Source: Myxococcales bacterium
Lineage (GTDB): Bacteria; Myxococcota; UBA727; JABDBI01
Direction: 5' to 3'
DNA: 34,899 nt
Assembly (NCBI GenBank): GCA_023248595.1
Contig: JAHFEG010000022.1
Span: forward strand, 1-34,899
The notes beneath the pieces are model-generated. The model worked only from the letters and a program-made list of their open reading frames with translations, made no database searches and was not told the origin of the DNA. Of the stretch, positions 8,748-15,604 are shown piece after piece. Position numbers and translations under genes: made by a program. Numbering within the stretch: the stretch's first letter is position 1; every line of letters starts with the position of its first letter.

Positions 8748-9110
8748 TTACTGATGTGTATTGATCATATCCATCAGAACTCCGTTATAATAGATCTCGC
8801 CTTCCGTATATTTATATGCTGTTTTTTCCCAGTTGTTCTCAATGGTCTTCACGTAAATAAAATTTCTGTAAAGCTTATAGTCTTGCGTGGTAGGTGGGTT
8901 TCCAAAAAAAGTATTAGCGTTGTCGCGCATCTTCCCCTGTGAAAAAGTAACACAATGCAAGCTTTCTCCTGCGGGCCGACCAAAGAATCCGGCAGGAGTT
9001 TTAACGGTTCTGCAGTATTTCCCCCCATCTAATTGCCCAGATTGAGTAGTGGCTGCAAATGAACATACAGAAAACAAAATGACGCTTAATACGGATATAA
9101 AAATTTTCAT
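8748..9110 (-). CDS. small secreted protein, paralogue B of a tandem pair
   Basis: A 120-residue exported protein (signal peptide MKIFISVLSVILFSVCSFA) related over its whole mature length to the 8228-8599 product, with HCVTFSQGKM and TFFGNPPT as the best conserved segments. A strong AAGGAGA ribosome site precedes the ATG. The intervening 148 bp and separate ribosome sites show an old duplication rather than a split gene. No enzyme motif is visible; the conserved core suggests a small beta-rich domain, which is inference only. Confidence 0.75.
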   Translation of the reverse strand: MKIFISVLSVILFSVCSFAATTQSGQLDGGKYCRTVKTPAGFFGRPAGESLHCVTFSQGKMRDNANTFFGNPPTTQDYKLYRNFIYVKTIENNWEKTAYKYTEGEIYYNGVLMDMINTHQ

Positions 9111-9204
9111 GATCGCGATCTCCTTTTGTGTGTTGTCACTTTTATATGAAGTAACAACTCAATTTGGATTCACAGTGTATAGCCTCGTTGGTTAAAGTTT
9201 TCTG

Positions 9205-9283
9205 GTCATCCCGGACTTGTTCCGGGATCCAGGGCATAAGAATTGTTAGTGCTTTAGATGGTCGGACCAAGCCCGACCATGAC
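9205..9283. repeat. dispersed palindromic repeat (GTCAT...ATGAC type)
   Basis: A ~79-bp element bounded by GTCATC and CATGAC. The left half is self-complementary (CCCGGACTTGTTCCGGG) and so is the right half (GGTCGGACCAAGCCCGACC). The same architecture recurs in coding sequence at 10736-10817 and 11900-11976, and at the outer ends of the inverted repeat near 26361. It fills most of the gap between the 8748-9110 gene and the insertion element. Confidence 0.75.
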
Positions 9284-9361
9284 AATCTAAATTATTTTCA
9301 AAAAAACAATTTGTCTAAGTTCAGACACATGTGGGAATTTTGTTTGCGTTAGTGTGAACAA

Positions 9362-9417
9362 ATAATGGCCTCTCTTTCAATAATGTTTGAAGCAACAAAC
9401 AAAAAAGAGGCCATTAT
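9362..9417 (+). promoter_or_regulatory. hairpin hiding the transposase ribosome site
   Basis: A 12-bp perfect stem (9362-9373 with 9406-9417) around a 32-base loop. The 3' arm contains the GAGG ribosome site and the first bases of the transposase ATG (9416). In a transcript reading in from outside, the arm would be paired and translation blocked; this is a known strategy of insertion elements to silence impinging transcription. Confidence 0.6.
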
Positions 9418-10444
9418 GATGCGAGCACGTAGCCTAGATAAAAAATTAAGTAAAGCAGTCATCAAGATTGGAGAATCATTAAGCGAAGAAGCACAAGAAC
9501 GTCTACGTTGTATTCATTTATTTGGGAGGCTTAAAAGTAGAGGGTTTTCTTCCAACGAAGCCTGCGAAGCAATGAGCATAAACAGATCGACTATCTATCG
9601 CTGGGTAAAACGTCTCAAACATGCTGGAATTTATGCGTTAGAACCTCGCTCAACAAAGCCTCGTCATCTCCGAAAAAAACTCTGGTCAAAAGAACTGATT
9701 AAGGAAGTTCTACGCCTCAGAACAAGGTATCCTGCTTGGGGAAAATCTAAACTTGTCATCCTTCTTCAGAAAAATGGGATGCGTGTTTCAGAAAGCACAA
9801 TTGGCAGGATTTTGCATTTTCTTATCGAAAGAGGACAATGCTTCAAAGCAGCCTATTATCAACGCAAAGGTAAATACCGAAGAGCGACGGTGAGGTAGCA
9901 CGCAAAAAGAATCAAATATCAATTAAATCCTAAGGTTGCCGGAGAAATTATCCAAGTAGATAGCATGTCAGTGAGTCTGCTGGGATTTTCTTTCAAGCAG
10001 TTTACCGCAAGCTGCCCTGTATCGAAGTGGTCTATCGTCGATGTTTATGCACGGGCAACAAGTGCCTGTGCTGCAGAATTTCTCAAAAAACTCATACAAG
10101 ATCTTCCTTTCAAAATACAAGGAATTCAGGTTGATGGTGGCAGTGAATTTATGAAACATTTTGAAGAGGAGTGCGCGAAATGCGGCATACCCCTTTATGT
10201 GCTGCCTCCGCGATCGCCAAAAATGAATGGGAATGTCGAGCGAACTAATGGTTTATATCGCAGAGAGTTTTATGAGGTTTATGATTTGCCACTTTATCTA
10301 GGTGGCATGAGGCACGCGCTCAGCGAATTTCAGCAGATTTTTAACCACATGCGACCACACCATTCTTTAGCTGGATTGACACCTGCGGAGAACTTTTATG
10401 CTAACCTAAAAAAGGAGGCTGTTGTCCCAAATGTATTGAACTAG
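9416..10444 (+). pseudogene. IS481-like transposase with in-frame amber stop
   Basis: One continuous frame encodes an N-terminal helix-turn-helix (SMNRSTIYRWVK-like segment INRSTIYRWVKRL) and a DDE integrase core, but a TAG at 9896-9898 interrupts it after KYRRATVR. The sequence continues in the same frame as HAKRIKYQLNPKVAGEIIQVDS, so no frameshift is involved. The DDE residues all lie after the stop: D in IIQVDS, D in QVDGGSEF and E in NVERTNG. A single base change (for example from AAG or CAG) explains the break. The second half could start at the ATG at 9965 but would lack the first aspartate and the DNA-binding domain. Inactive unless the amber codon is suppressed. Confidence 0.88.
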
Positions 10445-10474
10445 GACAGTTTTGTAAAAAACTTGGGAGTGTTT

Positions 10475-11242
10475 ATGACAAATACTGTTTGTTTGCCTGT
10501 AGAAATTATTCGCAACTTTAATTTATCGCCACGGGCCCGCATTGTTTGGGCAGAGCTTTCTTTGTTGCCCAAAGGCGCTGTTGGCGAATTTGTGGTGAAG
10601 CACAAAGAGTTGAGTAAGCTGCTGGGAATTTGTGACAGCACCTTGCGTCGTGCCGTGAAAGCGCTCGAAGAAGCGGGGTTGATTCAGTGTGTTGGTTTAT
10701 TCGAAAAACGCCACAAGAAATATGTGTTTAAGAATTGTCATTCTGGACTCGTTCCAGAATCTAGTTTAAACGTTGACAGCGTCGATAATCTAGATGCCAG
10801 CCTGCGCTGTCATGACAAACAAAGCATCGAAAAAATCCCACAACCGTCTCCCTATCCAGTCTCACCGTTTAGTAATTGGCAACAAACATTCAAAGAATTA
10901 AAATCACACGCAAAACCCGAACCCACACCAAAGCCAGAACGAAAAGAGGACCTAAGTGAAACTGATTTGCTGCGCATGAAATATCGATTTGAAAACGGAA
11001 AACCCTGCAGTGATGACAAACCCAAACTTGCTTACGCTCAGCAGTTGTACAACTTTTTTCAAAATCAATGGCGTGCTCAATTTCCGTTGTTAAACGGCAA
11101 AGACAATCGTCCTCTTTTAGATGCTGGTCTCATCGAATATATTATCATGAACGAACCAGCAAATATTGCCGGTGAAAAAATGATGGACATCGTCGATAGA
11201 GAGCTGCAACGCTTTACCGACTTTCCTGTCGACAGGACTTAA
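10475..11242 (+). CDS. winged-helix DNA-binding protein with repeat-derived insert
   Basis: A 255-residue protein. Residues ~1-85 form a winged helix-turn-helix (LSPRARIVWAELSLLP, KELSKLLGICDSTLRRAVKAL, EEAGLIQ), of the kind in replication-initiator and DnaD-like proteins. The middle carries a segment encoded by a dispersed palindromic repeat (CHSGLVPESS ... LRCHDKQS), then a Pro/Lys-rich linker and a C-terminal helical region (about 160-255) I do not recognise. Start at 10475 is preceded by GGGAG. It lies 26 bp after the insertion element, so the element may have displaced its original promoter. Function unknown; a plasmid- or phage-type regulator is possible. Confidence 0.7.
   Translation: MTNTVCLPVEIIRNFNLSPRARIVWAELSLLPKGAVGEFVVKHKELSKLLGICDSTLRRAVKALEEAGLIQCVGLFEKRHKKYVFKNCHSGLVPESSLNVDSVDNLDASLRCHDKQSIEKIPQPSPYPVSPFSNWQQTFKELKSHAKPEPTPKPERKEDLSETDLLRMKYRFENGKPCSDDKPKLAYAQQLYNFFQNQWRAQFPLLNGKDNRPLLDAGLIEYIIMNEPANIAGEKMMDIVDRELQRFTDFPVDRT
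10736..10817. repeat. palindromic repeat inserted in a coding gene
   Basis: Ends TGTCAT and ATGACA, with inner palindrome TTCTGGACTCGTTCCAGAA. It resembles the intergenic copy at 9205-9283 (GGACTYGTTCC core, TAGATG before the right half). The host gene stays open through it, adding about 27 residues to the linker after the winged helix. This is the behaviour described for Rickettsia palindromic elements. Confidence 0.75.
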
Positions 11243-11326
11243 AGCAAAGCATTTTCAGATTAGCCTTAAGGCAGGTTAGGAAAATTGGCGGCTTTTTGAC
11301 AAAAGTCCGAAAACCATTTATCTGAG

Positions 11327-11381
11327 TCGGTTATATTATCGGCGCTTCCTAAAGTAATCTGAGCCTCGGATAATATCACGG
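11327..11381. other. hairpin 1 in the 343-bp gene-free gap
   Basis: The gap 11243-11585 holds no credible gene. Its first structure has an 8-bp perfect stem, ATATTATC (11333-11340) with GATAATAT (11369-11376), plus scattered outer pairs. Copies of ATCTGAG occur at the left edge and again inside the loop. No T-run follows, so it is not an intrinsic terminator. Confidence 0.45.
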
Positions 11382-11385
11382 GCCA

Positions 11386-11457
11386 GGCTTTTAGATATCG
11401 TCTGGGGCGCTACTTCCACCATGGCGGTAGCGCCTTGAAAACGATAGCCTAAAAAGG
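11386..11457. other. hairpin 2, long imperfect palindrome in the same gap
   Basis: A three-part stem: GGCGCTAC (11406-11413) with GTAGCGCC (11427-11434), TATCGT (11396-11401) with ACGATA (11441-11446), and CTTTTAG (11388-11394) with CTAAAAAG, giving 21 paired positions around a 13-base loop. The three collinear arm pairs are unlikely by chance. It could be a small structured RNA, a MITE-like palindrome or a bidirectional terminator; nothing decides between these. The rest of the gap shows nothing I can name. Confidence 0.5.
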
Positions 11458-11585
11458 TAATTCTTTTGTCATACGCTTTTTAGTCTAACACGCATAGATT
11501 TGGGGGCGCAAGTTTTGGAACACACTTTGTTTAATACGTCTAATATGGCGCTATTTTCATGAACTGCGCTGTAGCTGCCCTGAAT

Positions 11586-12236
11586 CTAGTCTAATTCAAA
11601 ACGGACTTCATGTTCAAAAATGCTATTAACAGGTTGGCCTTGAAAATTGAGAGCAGCTTCAAATTCAAACTTTTGTACTTTGGAAAGTACAAATTCATCG
11701 AGCCCAAAGCCAAGTTTTTTCTTGATGGAAGCTTTTTGTACTTTTCCTTCAGAGGTGACCTCCATCAGAACGATGACACTGCCTTCTAGATTTAAATCTG
11801 CCGCAAAATCAGGATAGTCGATGGGGACTTTGTAGGCTTTTTTAGGTGTCGCTGGTGTATGAATTTGGTCGGCTGTTCCTATGAGGGATTCTTGTTTTTC
11901 GTCATGGCGAGGAACGTTAGTGACGTGGCCATCCAGTTTTTGTATTCTGGATTGCTTCGCTGCGCTCGCAATGACGAAGACATGTTCAGGATTTAGTTCC
12001 CCTTTATGATACCCAAAGGGCACGCGAAGGGGGTACGGGGGATTTTGAATTGGCTGGACGATTTTTTCGTTGCCATCAACCAATCGAATAGTCGTTATTT
12101 TTGGGACAGGTGCAGAAGAAACATTGCTTGTTTTTTGCAATAAAGACAAAATGCAGAGGTGGCAAATGAGCGAGATAACAATTGCTGCCAGCAATGCAAA
12201 AGGTCGAATGTTAAATGGGGAAGAAGCGATCATCAT
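11586..12236 (-). CDS. TonB-family energy-transducing protein with two repeat-derived inserts
   Basis: A 216-residue inner-membrane/periplasm protein: one transmembrane helix (about 12-34), a linker, and a C-terminal TonB domain (about 135-216) with the DYPDFAADLNLEGSVIVLM segment and closing EFEAALNFQGQPV. TonB couples the proton-motive force to outer-membrane receptors. The linker is encoded largely by two dispersed repeats: NPPYPLRVPFGYHKGE from one type and VIASAAKQSRIQ...NVPRHDEKQ from another. The short Pro/Lys spacer usual in TonB is therefore replaced. No exbB, exbD or receptor gene is near. It starts 49 bp from the divergent NAD kinase gene, so their promoters must overlap. Confidence 0.82.
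   Translation of the reverse strand: MMIASSPFNIRPFALLAAIVISLICHLCILSLLQKTSNVSSAPVPKITTIRLVDGNEKIVQPIQNPPYPLRVPFGYHKGELNPEHVFVIASAAKQSRIQKLDGHVTNVPRHDEKQESLIGTADQIHTPATPKKAYKVPIDYPDFAADLNLEGSVIVLMEVTSEGKVQKASIKKKLGFGLDEFVLSKVQKFEFEAALNFQGQPVNSIFEHEVRFELD
11900..11976. repeat. palindromic repeat inside the TonB-family gene
   Basis: About 77 bp with ends CGTCAT and ATGACG and internal halves CGCTGCGCTCG and GGCGAGGAACG. The sequence class (read on the minus strand, CATTGCGAGCGCAGCGAAGC followed by AATCCAG) is a very common interspersed repeat in host-associated proteobacteria. It is translated in frame as VIASAAKQSRIQ onward. Confidence 0.8.
11991..12046. repeat. C-rich dispersed repeat inside the TonB-family gene
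   Basis: Read on the minus strand it runs from AAAATCCCCCGTACCCCCTT to AAGGGGAACTAAAT. The same start and end (AAATCCCCCTNCCCCCTT and AAGGGGGACTAAAT) occur at 20842-20880 and in both arms of the inverted repeat at 26358-26636, with a shorter middle. Translated as NPPYPLRVPFGYHKGE. Confidence 0.7.
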
Positions 12237-12284
12237 CCAAGCTCAAAGGTAGACTTTTTAGCAAAAGTTGTTAGAAGATATGGC

Positions 12285-13304
12285 ATGCCTGTATCGTTTA
12301 ACAAAGATGTGTCCGATCAATTTGATTTAACGCCTTTTCAAAATGCCAAAGGCCGGCTGCAAGTTCTACTGGTTCTTAAAAAAACCCGATTCGAATATTA
12401 TCAAGAAAATAAGCTTAAATCGGCAGTAGTTCCTGGCGACGACGATATAAATGACATGCAAGCAGGCTATGATTTACACATTGATAGTATCGAAAAAGTT
12501 TGTGCTATTTTACAAAAAAACCAAGTGGACTACTTAAAGTGTTCTCGTGGAACGCTTAAAACAAGTCTTATTCAAAAGCGCATTGTTATTACTATCGGTG
12601 GTGATGGGACTTTGTTAGATGCGGCACATGATATTCAGGAGAACCCTCTGCTTGGTGTTAATTCTGATCCTGTTCGATCGGTTGGCTCTCTTTGTTTGGC
12701 GACGAGCGAGACATTTGAAATTTTGTTCAACCAACTGTTAAGTGGGCAATTACCAGTCAAAAAAGTGATGCGTATTATCGGATATTTAAATGATCAAGAA
12801 CTCCCTATTAAAGCTTTAAATGAGGTATTAATTGCTCATGAAAATCCTGCTGCGATGAGTCGGTATACGATATCGGTTGGTGGAAAAAAAGAATTTCAAA
12901 AAAGCTCGGGTATATGGGTGGCAGCCCCGGTAGGTTCTTCTGGTGCTATTGTCTCTGCAGGTGGTGAAGTTCAGTCTATTAATGATCTCAGAATGCAGGT
13001 TGTTGTCAGAGAACCTTATTTTTCCCAAGAGATGGCGCCAAGTCTTTTGTTTGGTTTTGTGGGTGAAAAAAACAAAGTAACGATTACCAGCCAAATGCAA
13101 GATGGTTGTATTTATTTTGATGGTCCTGTTAAAAAAATTCCTTTTATTTTGGGATCACGGTTAGACTTAAAGGTGTGCGATCAAAAGCTGCATCTTTTTG
13201 TGACTGAGGACATGGAAGAGCGGCGCCAGCAAATCGGACGATTTAGAGAAAATTATCATCGTCAAATAGCGGTTTTTCGGTATCGAAATATGTTTGAGTT
13301 TTAA
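12285..13304 (+). CDS. nadK: NAD kinase
   Basis: A 339-residue ATP-NAD kinase making NADP. The signature GGDGT lies at residues 105-109 in ITIGGDGTLLDAA, followed by NSDPVRSVG, the NEVLIAHENPAAMSRY segment, and IWVAAPVGSSGAI. The N-terminal ~95 residues are longer than in E. coli NadK and include an FEYYQEN segment, closer to the longer (organelle-like) NAD kinases; this is by impression. The frame is open upstream to 12159, but that stretch is the 5' part of the divergent TonB-family gene, so I start at the first ATG past it (12285). The ribosome site is weak. Confidence 0.85.
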   Translation: MPVSFNKDVSDQFDLTPFQNAKGRLQVLLVLKKTRFEYYQENKLKSAVVPGDDDINDMQAGYDLHIDSIEKVCAILQKNQVDYLKCSRGTLKTSLIQKRIVITIGGDGTLLDAAHDIQENPLLGVNSDPVRSVGSLCLATSETFEILFNQLLSGQLPVKKVMRIIGYLNDQELPIKALNEVLIAHENPAAMSRYTISVGGKKEFQKSSGIWVAAPVGSSGAIVSAGGEVQSINDLRMQVVVREPYFSQEMAPSLLFGFVGEKNKVTITSQMQDGCIYFDGPVKKIPFILGSRLDLKVCDQKLHLFVTEDMEERRQQIGRFRENYHRQIAVFRYRNMFEF

Positions 13305-13321
13305 AAAATAAGGAGAAATCA

Positions 13322-13834
13322 ATGTTAAAAGAAGGCGACAAAGCTCCCTTGTTTGAACTTCCTGGTGATGATGGCCATGTGCATTCGTTAACGCAAAGCA
13401 TGGGGAATTGGGTGGTGCTTTATTTTTATCCACAGGATTTAACACCAGGCTGCACAACAGAAGCTTGTGAGTTTAATGAAGCACTCAATGAACTGTCACA
13501 ATGCGATGCCGTGGTCTTAGGCGTCTCCAAAGATTCGTTGGCAAGTCATGTGCGCTTTAAAAGTAAATATGGGTTGGGGTTTCCTTTATTGAGTGATGCA
13601 GATTTAGCAATTCATAAAGCTTACGGCGCCTTTGGCGAAAAAACTAATTACGGCAAAACGTCGATTGGGACGATTCGCACCACGGTGGTGATCGATCCCA
13701 ATGGTAAAGTTGCCAAGATTTGGTCAAAAGTACGTGTGAAAGATCACGTCAAAGCAGTGACGGACTGGCTACAAAAAGTAAACGGAAAAGCAACAGAATT
13801 GATGTCAAAAGCGATTCGTTTACGTGGAAAATAA
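13322..13834 (+). CDS. bcp: thiol peroxidase of the Bcp/PrxQ type
   Basis: A 170-residue peroxiredoxin reducing H2O2 and organic hydroperoxides with thioredoxin. The motif TPGCTTEAC has the peroxidatic cysteine at 44 and the resolving cysteine at 49, the five-residue spacing of atypical 2-Cys PrxQ. SKDSLASHVRFKSKYGLGFPLLSD and the late RTTVVID segment are standard. AAGGAGA precedes the ATG. It follows nadK by 17 bp and may share its transcript; NADPH supply and thioredoxin-linked peroxide removal are functionally related. It ends one base before the 3' end of the opposing tRNA gene. Confidence 0.94.
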   Translation: MLKEGDKAPLFELPGDDGHVHSLTQSMGNWVVLYFYPQDLTPGCTTEACEFNEALNELSQCDAVVLGVSKDSLASHVRFKSKYGLGFPLLSDADLAIHKAYGAFGEKTNYGKTSIGTIRTTVVIDPNGKVAKIWSKVRVKDHVKAVTDWLQKVNGKATELMSKAIRLRGK

Positions 13835-13835
13835 A

Positions 13836-13917
13836 TGCCGAGAGCGGGACTCGAACCCGCACGGAGTTACCCGGGCGATTTTAAGTCGCCTGCGTCTACC
13901 TGTTCCGCCATCTCGGC
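13836..13917 (-). tRNA. tRNA-Leu (anticodon UAA)
   Basis: Minus-strand cloverleaf of 82 nt: 7-bp acceptor stem GCCGAGA/TCTCGGC with discriminator A; anticodon stem GGCGA/TCGCC around loop CTTAAAA, giving anticodon TAA, which reads UUA; a class-II variable arm; and T-arm GCGGGTTCGAGTCCCGC. The 3' CCA is not encoded (the next bases are TTT), so it must be added by tRNA nucleotidyltransferase. Confidence 0.95.
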
Positions 13918-14046
13918 TTTCGATTTGGCATGCGGCAATCCATATACCAACTATTTTAGGAAGTAAAAGGTCTTTTTATCCATTTTCTAAATTGTAGATT
14001 GGTGCTTAAAATTCATTTCAAGATTTTTTAGTTTTTAGGAGTTCTT

Positions 14047-15507
14047 ATGACTGCGACTACTCAACTAATGAAAGCAGAACAAGCTGGAAAGGTATTGGTG
14101 AAGACGCTTGTGGGCTTGTCAAAAGATTTGACTATTGCGGATGCCTCAACCCAAAGTGGACTAAGTCTCAAAGATGCCGAGGCTGGATTGCATTATTTAG
14201 TCGCAGAATATCGTGGGCATTTGTCAGCAACGGAGAAAGGCGAACTTTTGTTTCGATTCCCTTCTGGTTTTAGCAAACCATGGGAAAAAATTGAGGCTTT
14301 GGATGCTGTGTGGCAAAAAGTAAAGCAAGTCACATTGGGAGTTTCTAAATTTATTGTTCGTGCTTGGATTTCAGTGGTTATGGTCGCGTATGTGGCAATT
14401 TTTGCTGCTATTTTGATTGGCCTTTCCTTTGCCAACAAGTCAGACAGAGATGATCGCGGAGGTTCTTTTGGTGGTACCATGCTGCTTCACACGCTGTTGC
14501 GGCTGGTGATGGATTCATTGTTTTGGACTTTTCATCCGTTCTCACCTTTTGCTGTTCAGTATCAAGGTGCGCATGGTTACCAGCATAGACGACAAAAAAG
14601 CGAAGTACCATTCTATGAAAAAGTGAATCGGTTCTTTTTTGGACCAGCGAAACCATTGGTCGATCCTCTGGAAATGCAGCGCAAAATATTGGCAGAAATA
14701 CGCGCGCAAAAAGGTCGCATTGGTTTATCAGACGTGATGCGTGTCACGGGGCTGTCCAGAGACAGAGCCGATCCCTTAATGGCACGATTGATGCTGGATT
14801 ATGAAGGCGAAGTCCAAGTTTCAGATGGCGGCGGCATCTTTTACTTGTTCCCTATGCTACGTAAAACCACGCAAGATAGAGTGGTAGAACAACCAGAACC
14901 AATCTGGGCGAGACAAGAAAAGCTGTTACCACTGACAGGCAATACGGGCGGGTCAAATTTTTTGATTGCCGGACTGAATGGTTTTAATTTATTGATGAGC
15001 ACGGTTGCAATTAGTGGTGGATGGACGCTGGCAAAATTGCAATGGATGTTTACGGCCGGCGCACAAGCGAAGCATTTGGGTTTTATCCCTCCTATGCCTG
15101 AAGGAACGCCGCTACTTTTAGGATGGATTCCTTTTTGGTTCTCGCTGGCGCTTTTCATGCTGCCTTTGGTGCGTTGGAGTAAAAGAGGATCAGAACAAAA
15201 GAAGGTCAATCATGAAAATGGCCGCCGCGGTTTGTTTTGGGCAGTGCTGAATCGACTCACGGGCAGGGGAATAGGCGAAATCACACTCAAAGAAGCTTGG
15301 AAAAAGTCTGCAGGTGTGCAGCCAGGTGAAAGAGAACTGACGCGTGAAGTGATTAAATTGGGTGGAGAATTAGAAATTAATGATCTAGGCCAAACTTATT
15401 ATCGATTTCGTGATCTAGAAGCAGAAGCTGCAGGGCTAGAGACCGAACGTAAACAAGCCCGTGATGAGGAAAAAGAAGTAGGTAAAGTGATTTATTCTTC
15501 GATGTAA
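14047..15507 (+). CDS. membrane protein with three winged-helix-like repeats
   Basis: A 486-residue protein I cannot name. Three related ~65-residue modules, each with a helix-turn-helix pattern ending in a Tyr/Phe-rich strand, lie at the N-terminus (LSLKDAEAGLHYLVAEYRG ... LLFRFP), the middle (LSRDRADPLMARLMLDYEG ... IFYLFP) and the C-terminus (GERELTREVIKLGGELEI ... TYYRFRD). Between modules 1 and 2 is a strong membrane helix (WISVVMVAYVAIFAAILIGL) and a second weaker hydrophobic stretch; between 2 and 3 two more (FLIAGLNGFNLLMSTVAI, WIPFWFSLALFMLPLV). TAGGAG precedes the ATG. A membrane-bound sensor or regulator is possible but is inference. Confidence 0.75.
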   Translation: MTATTQLMKAEQAGKVLVKTLVGLSKDLTIADASTQSGLSLKDAEAGLHYLVAEYRGHLSATEKGELLFRFPSGFSKPWEKIEALDAVWQKVKQVTLGVSKFIVRAWISVVMVAYVAIFAAILIGLSFANKSDRDDRGGSFGGTMLLHTLLRLVMDSLFWTFHPFSPFAVQYQGAHGYQHRRQKSEVPFYEKVNRFFFGPAKPLVDPLEMQRKILAEIRAQKGRIGLSDVMRVTGLSRDRADPLMARLMLDYEGEVQVSDGGGIFYLFPMLRKTTQDRVVEQPEPIWARQEKLLPLTGNTGGSNFLIAGLNGFNLLMSTVAISGGWTLAKLQWMFTAGAQAKHLGFIPPMPEGTPLLLGWIPFWFSLALFMLPLVRWSKRGSEQKKVNHENGRRGLFWAVLNRLTGRGIGEITLKEAWKKSAGVQPGERELTREVIKLGGELEINDLGQTYYRFRDLEAEAAGLETERKQARDEEKEVGKVIYSSM

Positions 15508-15604
15508 CCGCTCGGAAGATTATTTTCTATAATAAGCAAAAATCTGGATGTTTTTTGTTTTCTATTTGTAGTATGCGAATCTTTAGAACTATGGAGATAC
15601 GCAA

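Larger units (their letters stand above)
9312..10448 (+). mobile_element. IS481-like insertion sequence, 1137 bp
   Basis: Bounded by imperfect ~25-bp terminal inverted repeats: the left end reads TGTCTAAGTTCAGACACATG and the right end, reverse-complemented, TGTCCTAGTTCAATACATTT, with GGGA following in both. It holds one transposase reading frame that stops inside the right repeat. Length and a single HTH-DDE transposase fit the IS481 group. I see no obvious target-site duplication, so it may be old or may have suffered rearrangement. Confidence 0.8.

Noticed and set aside
9965-10444. Second half of the transposase as its own gene
   Set aside because: It is in the same frame as the first half, separated only by a stop codon, and from its ATG it would lack the first catalytic aspartate and the DNA-binding part.
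9416-10444. IS3-type programmed frameshift between two transposase frames
   Set aside because: Both halves are in one frame, so no frameshift is needed or possible to join them.
12159-12284. Longer N-terminus for NAD kinase
   Set aside because: The upstream part of the open frame lies over the start of the divergent TonB-family gene and encodes nothing like NAD kinase; the first ATG past it gives a sensible protein.
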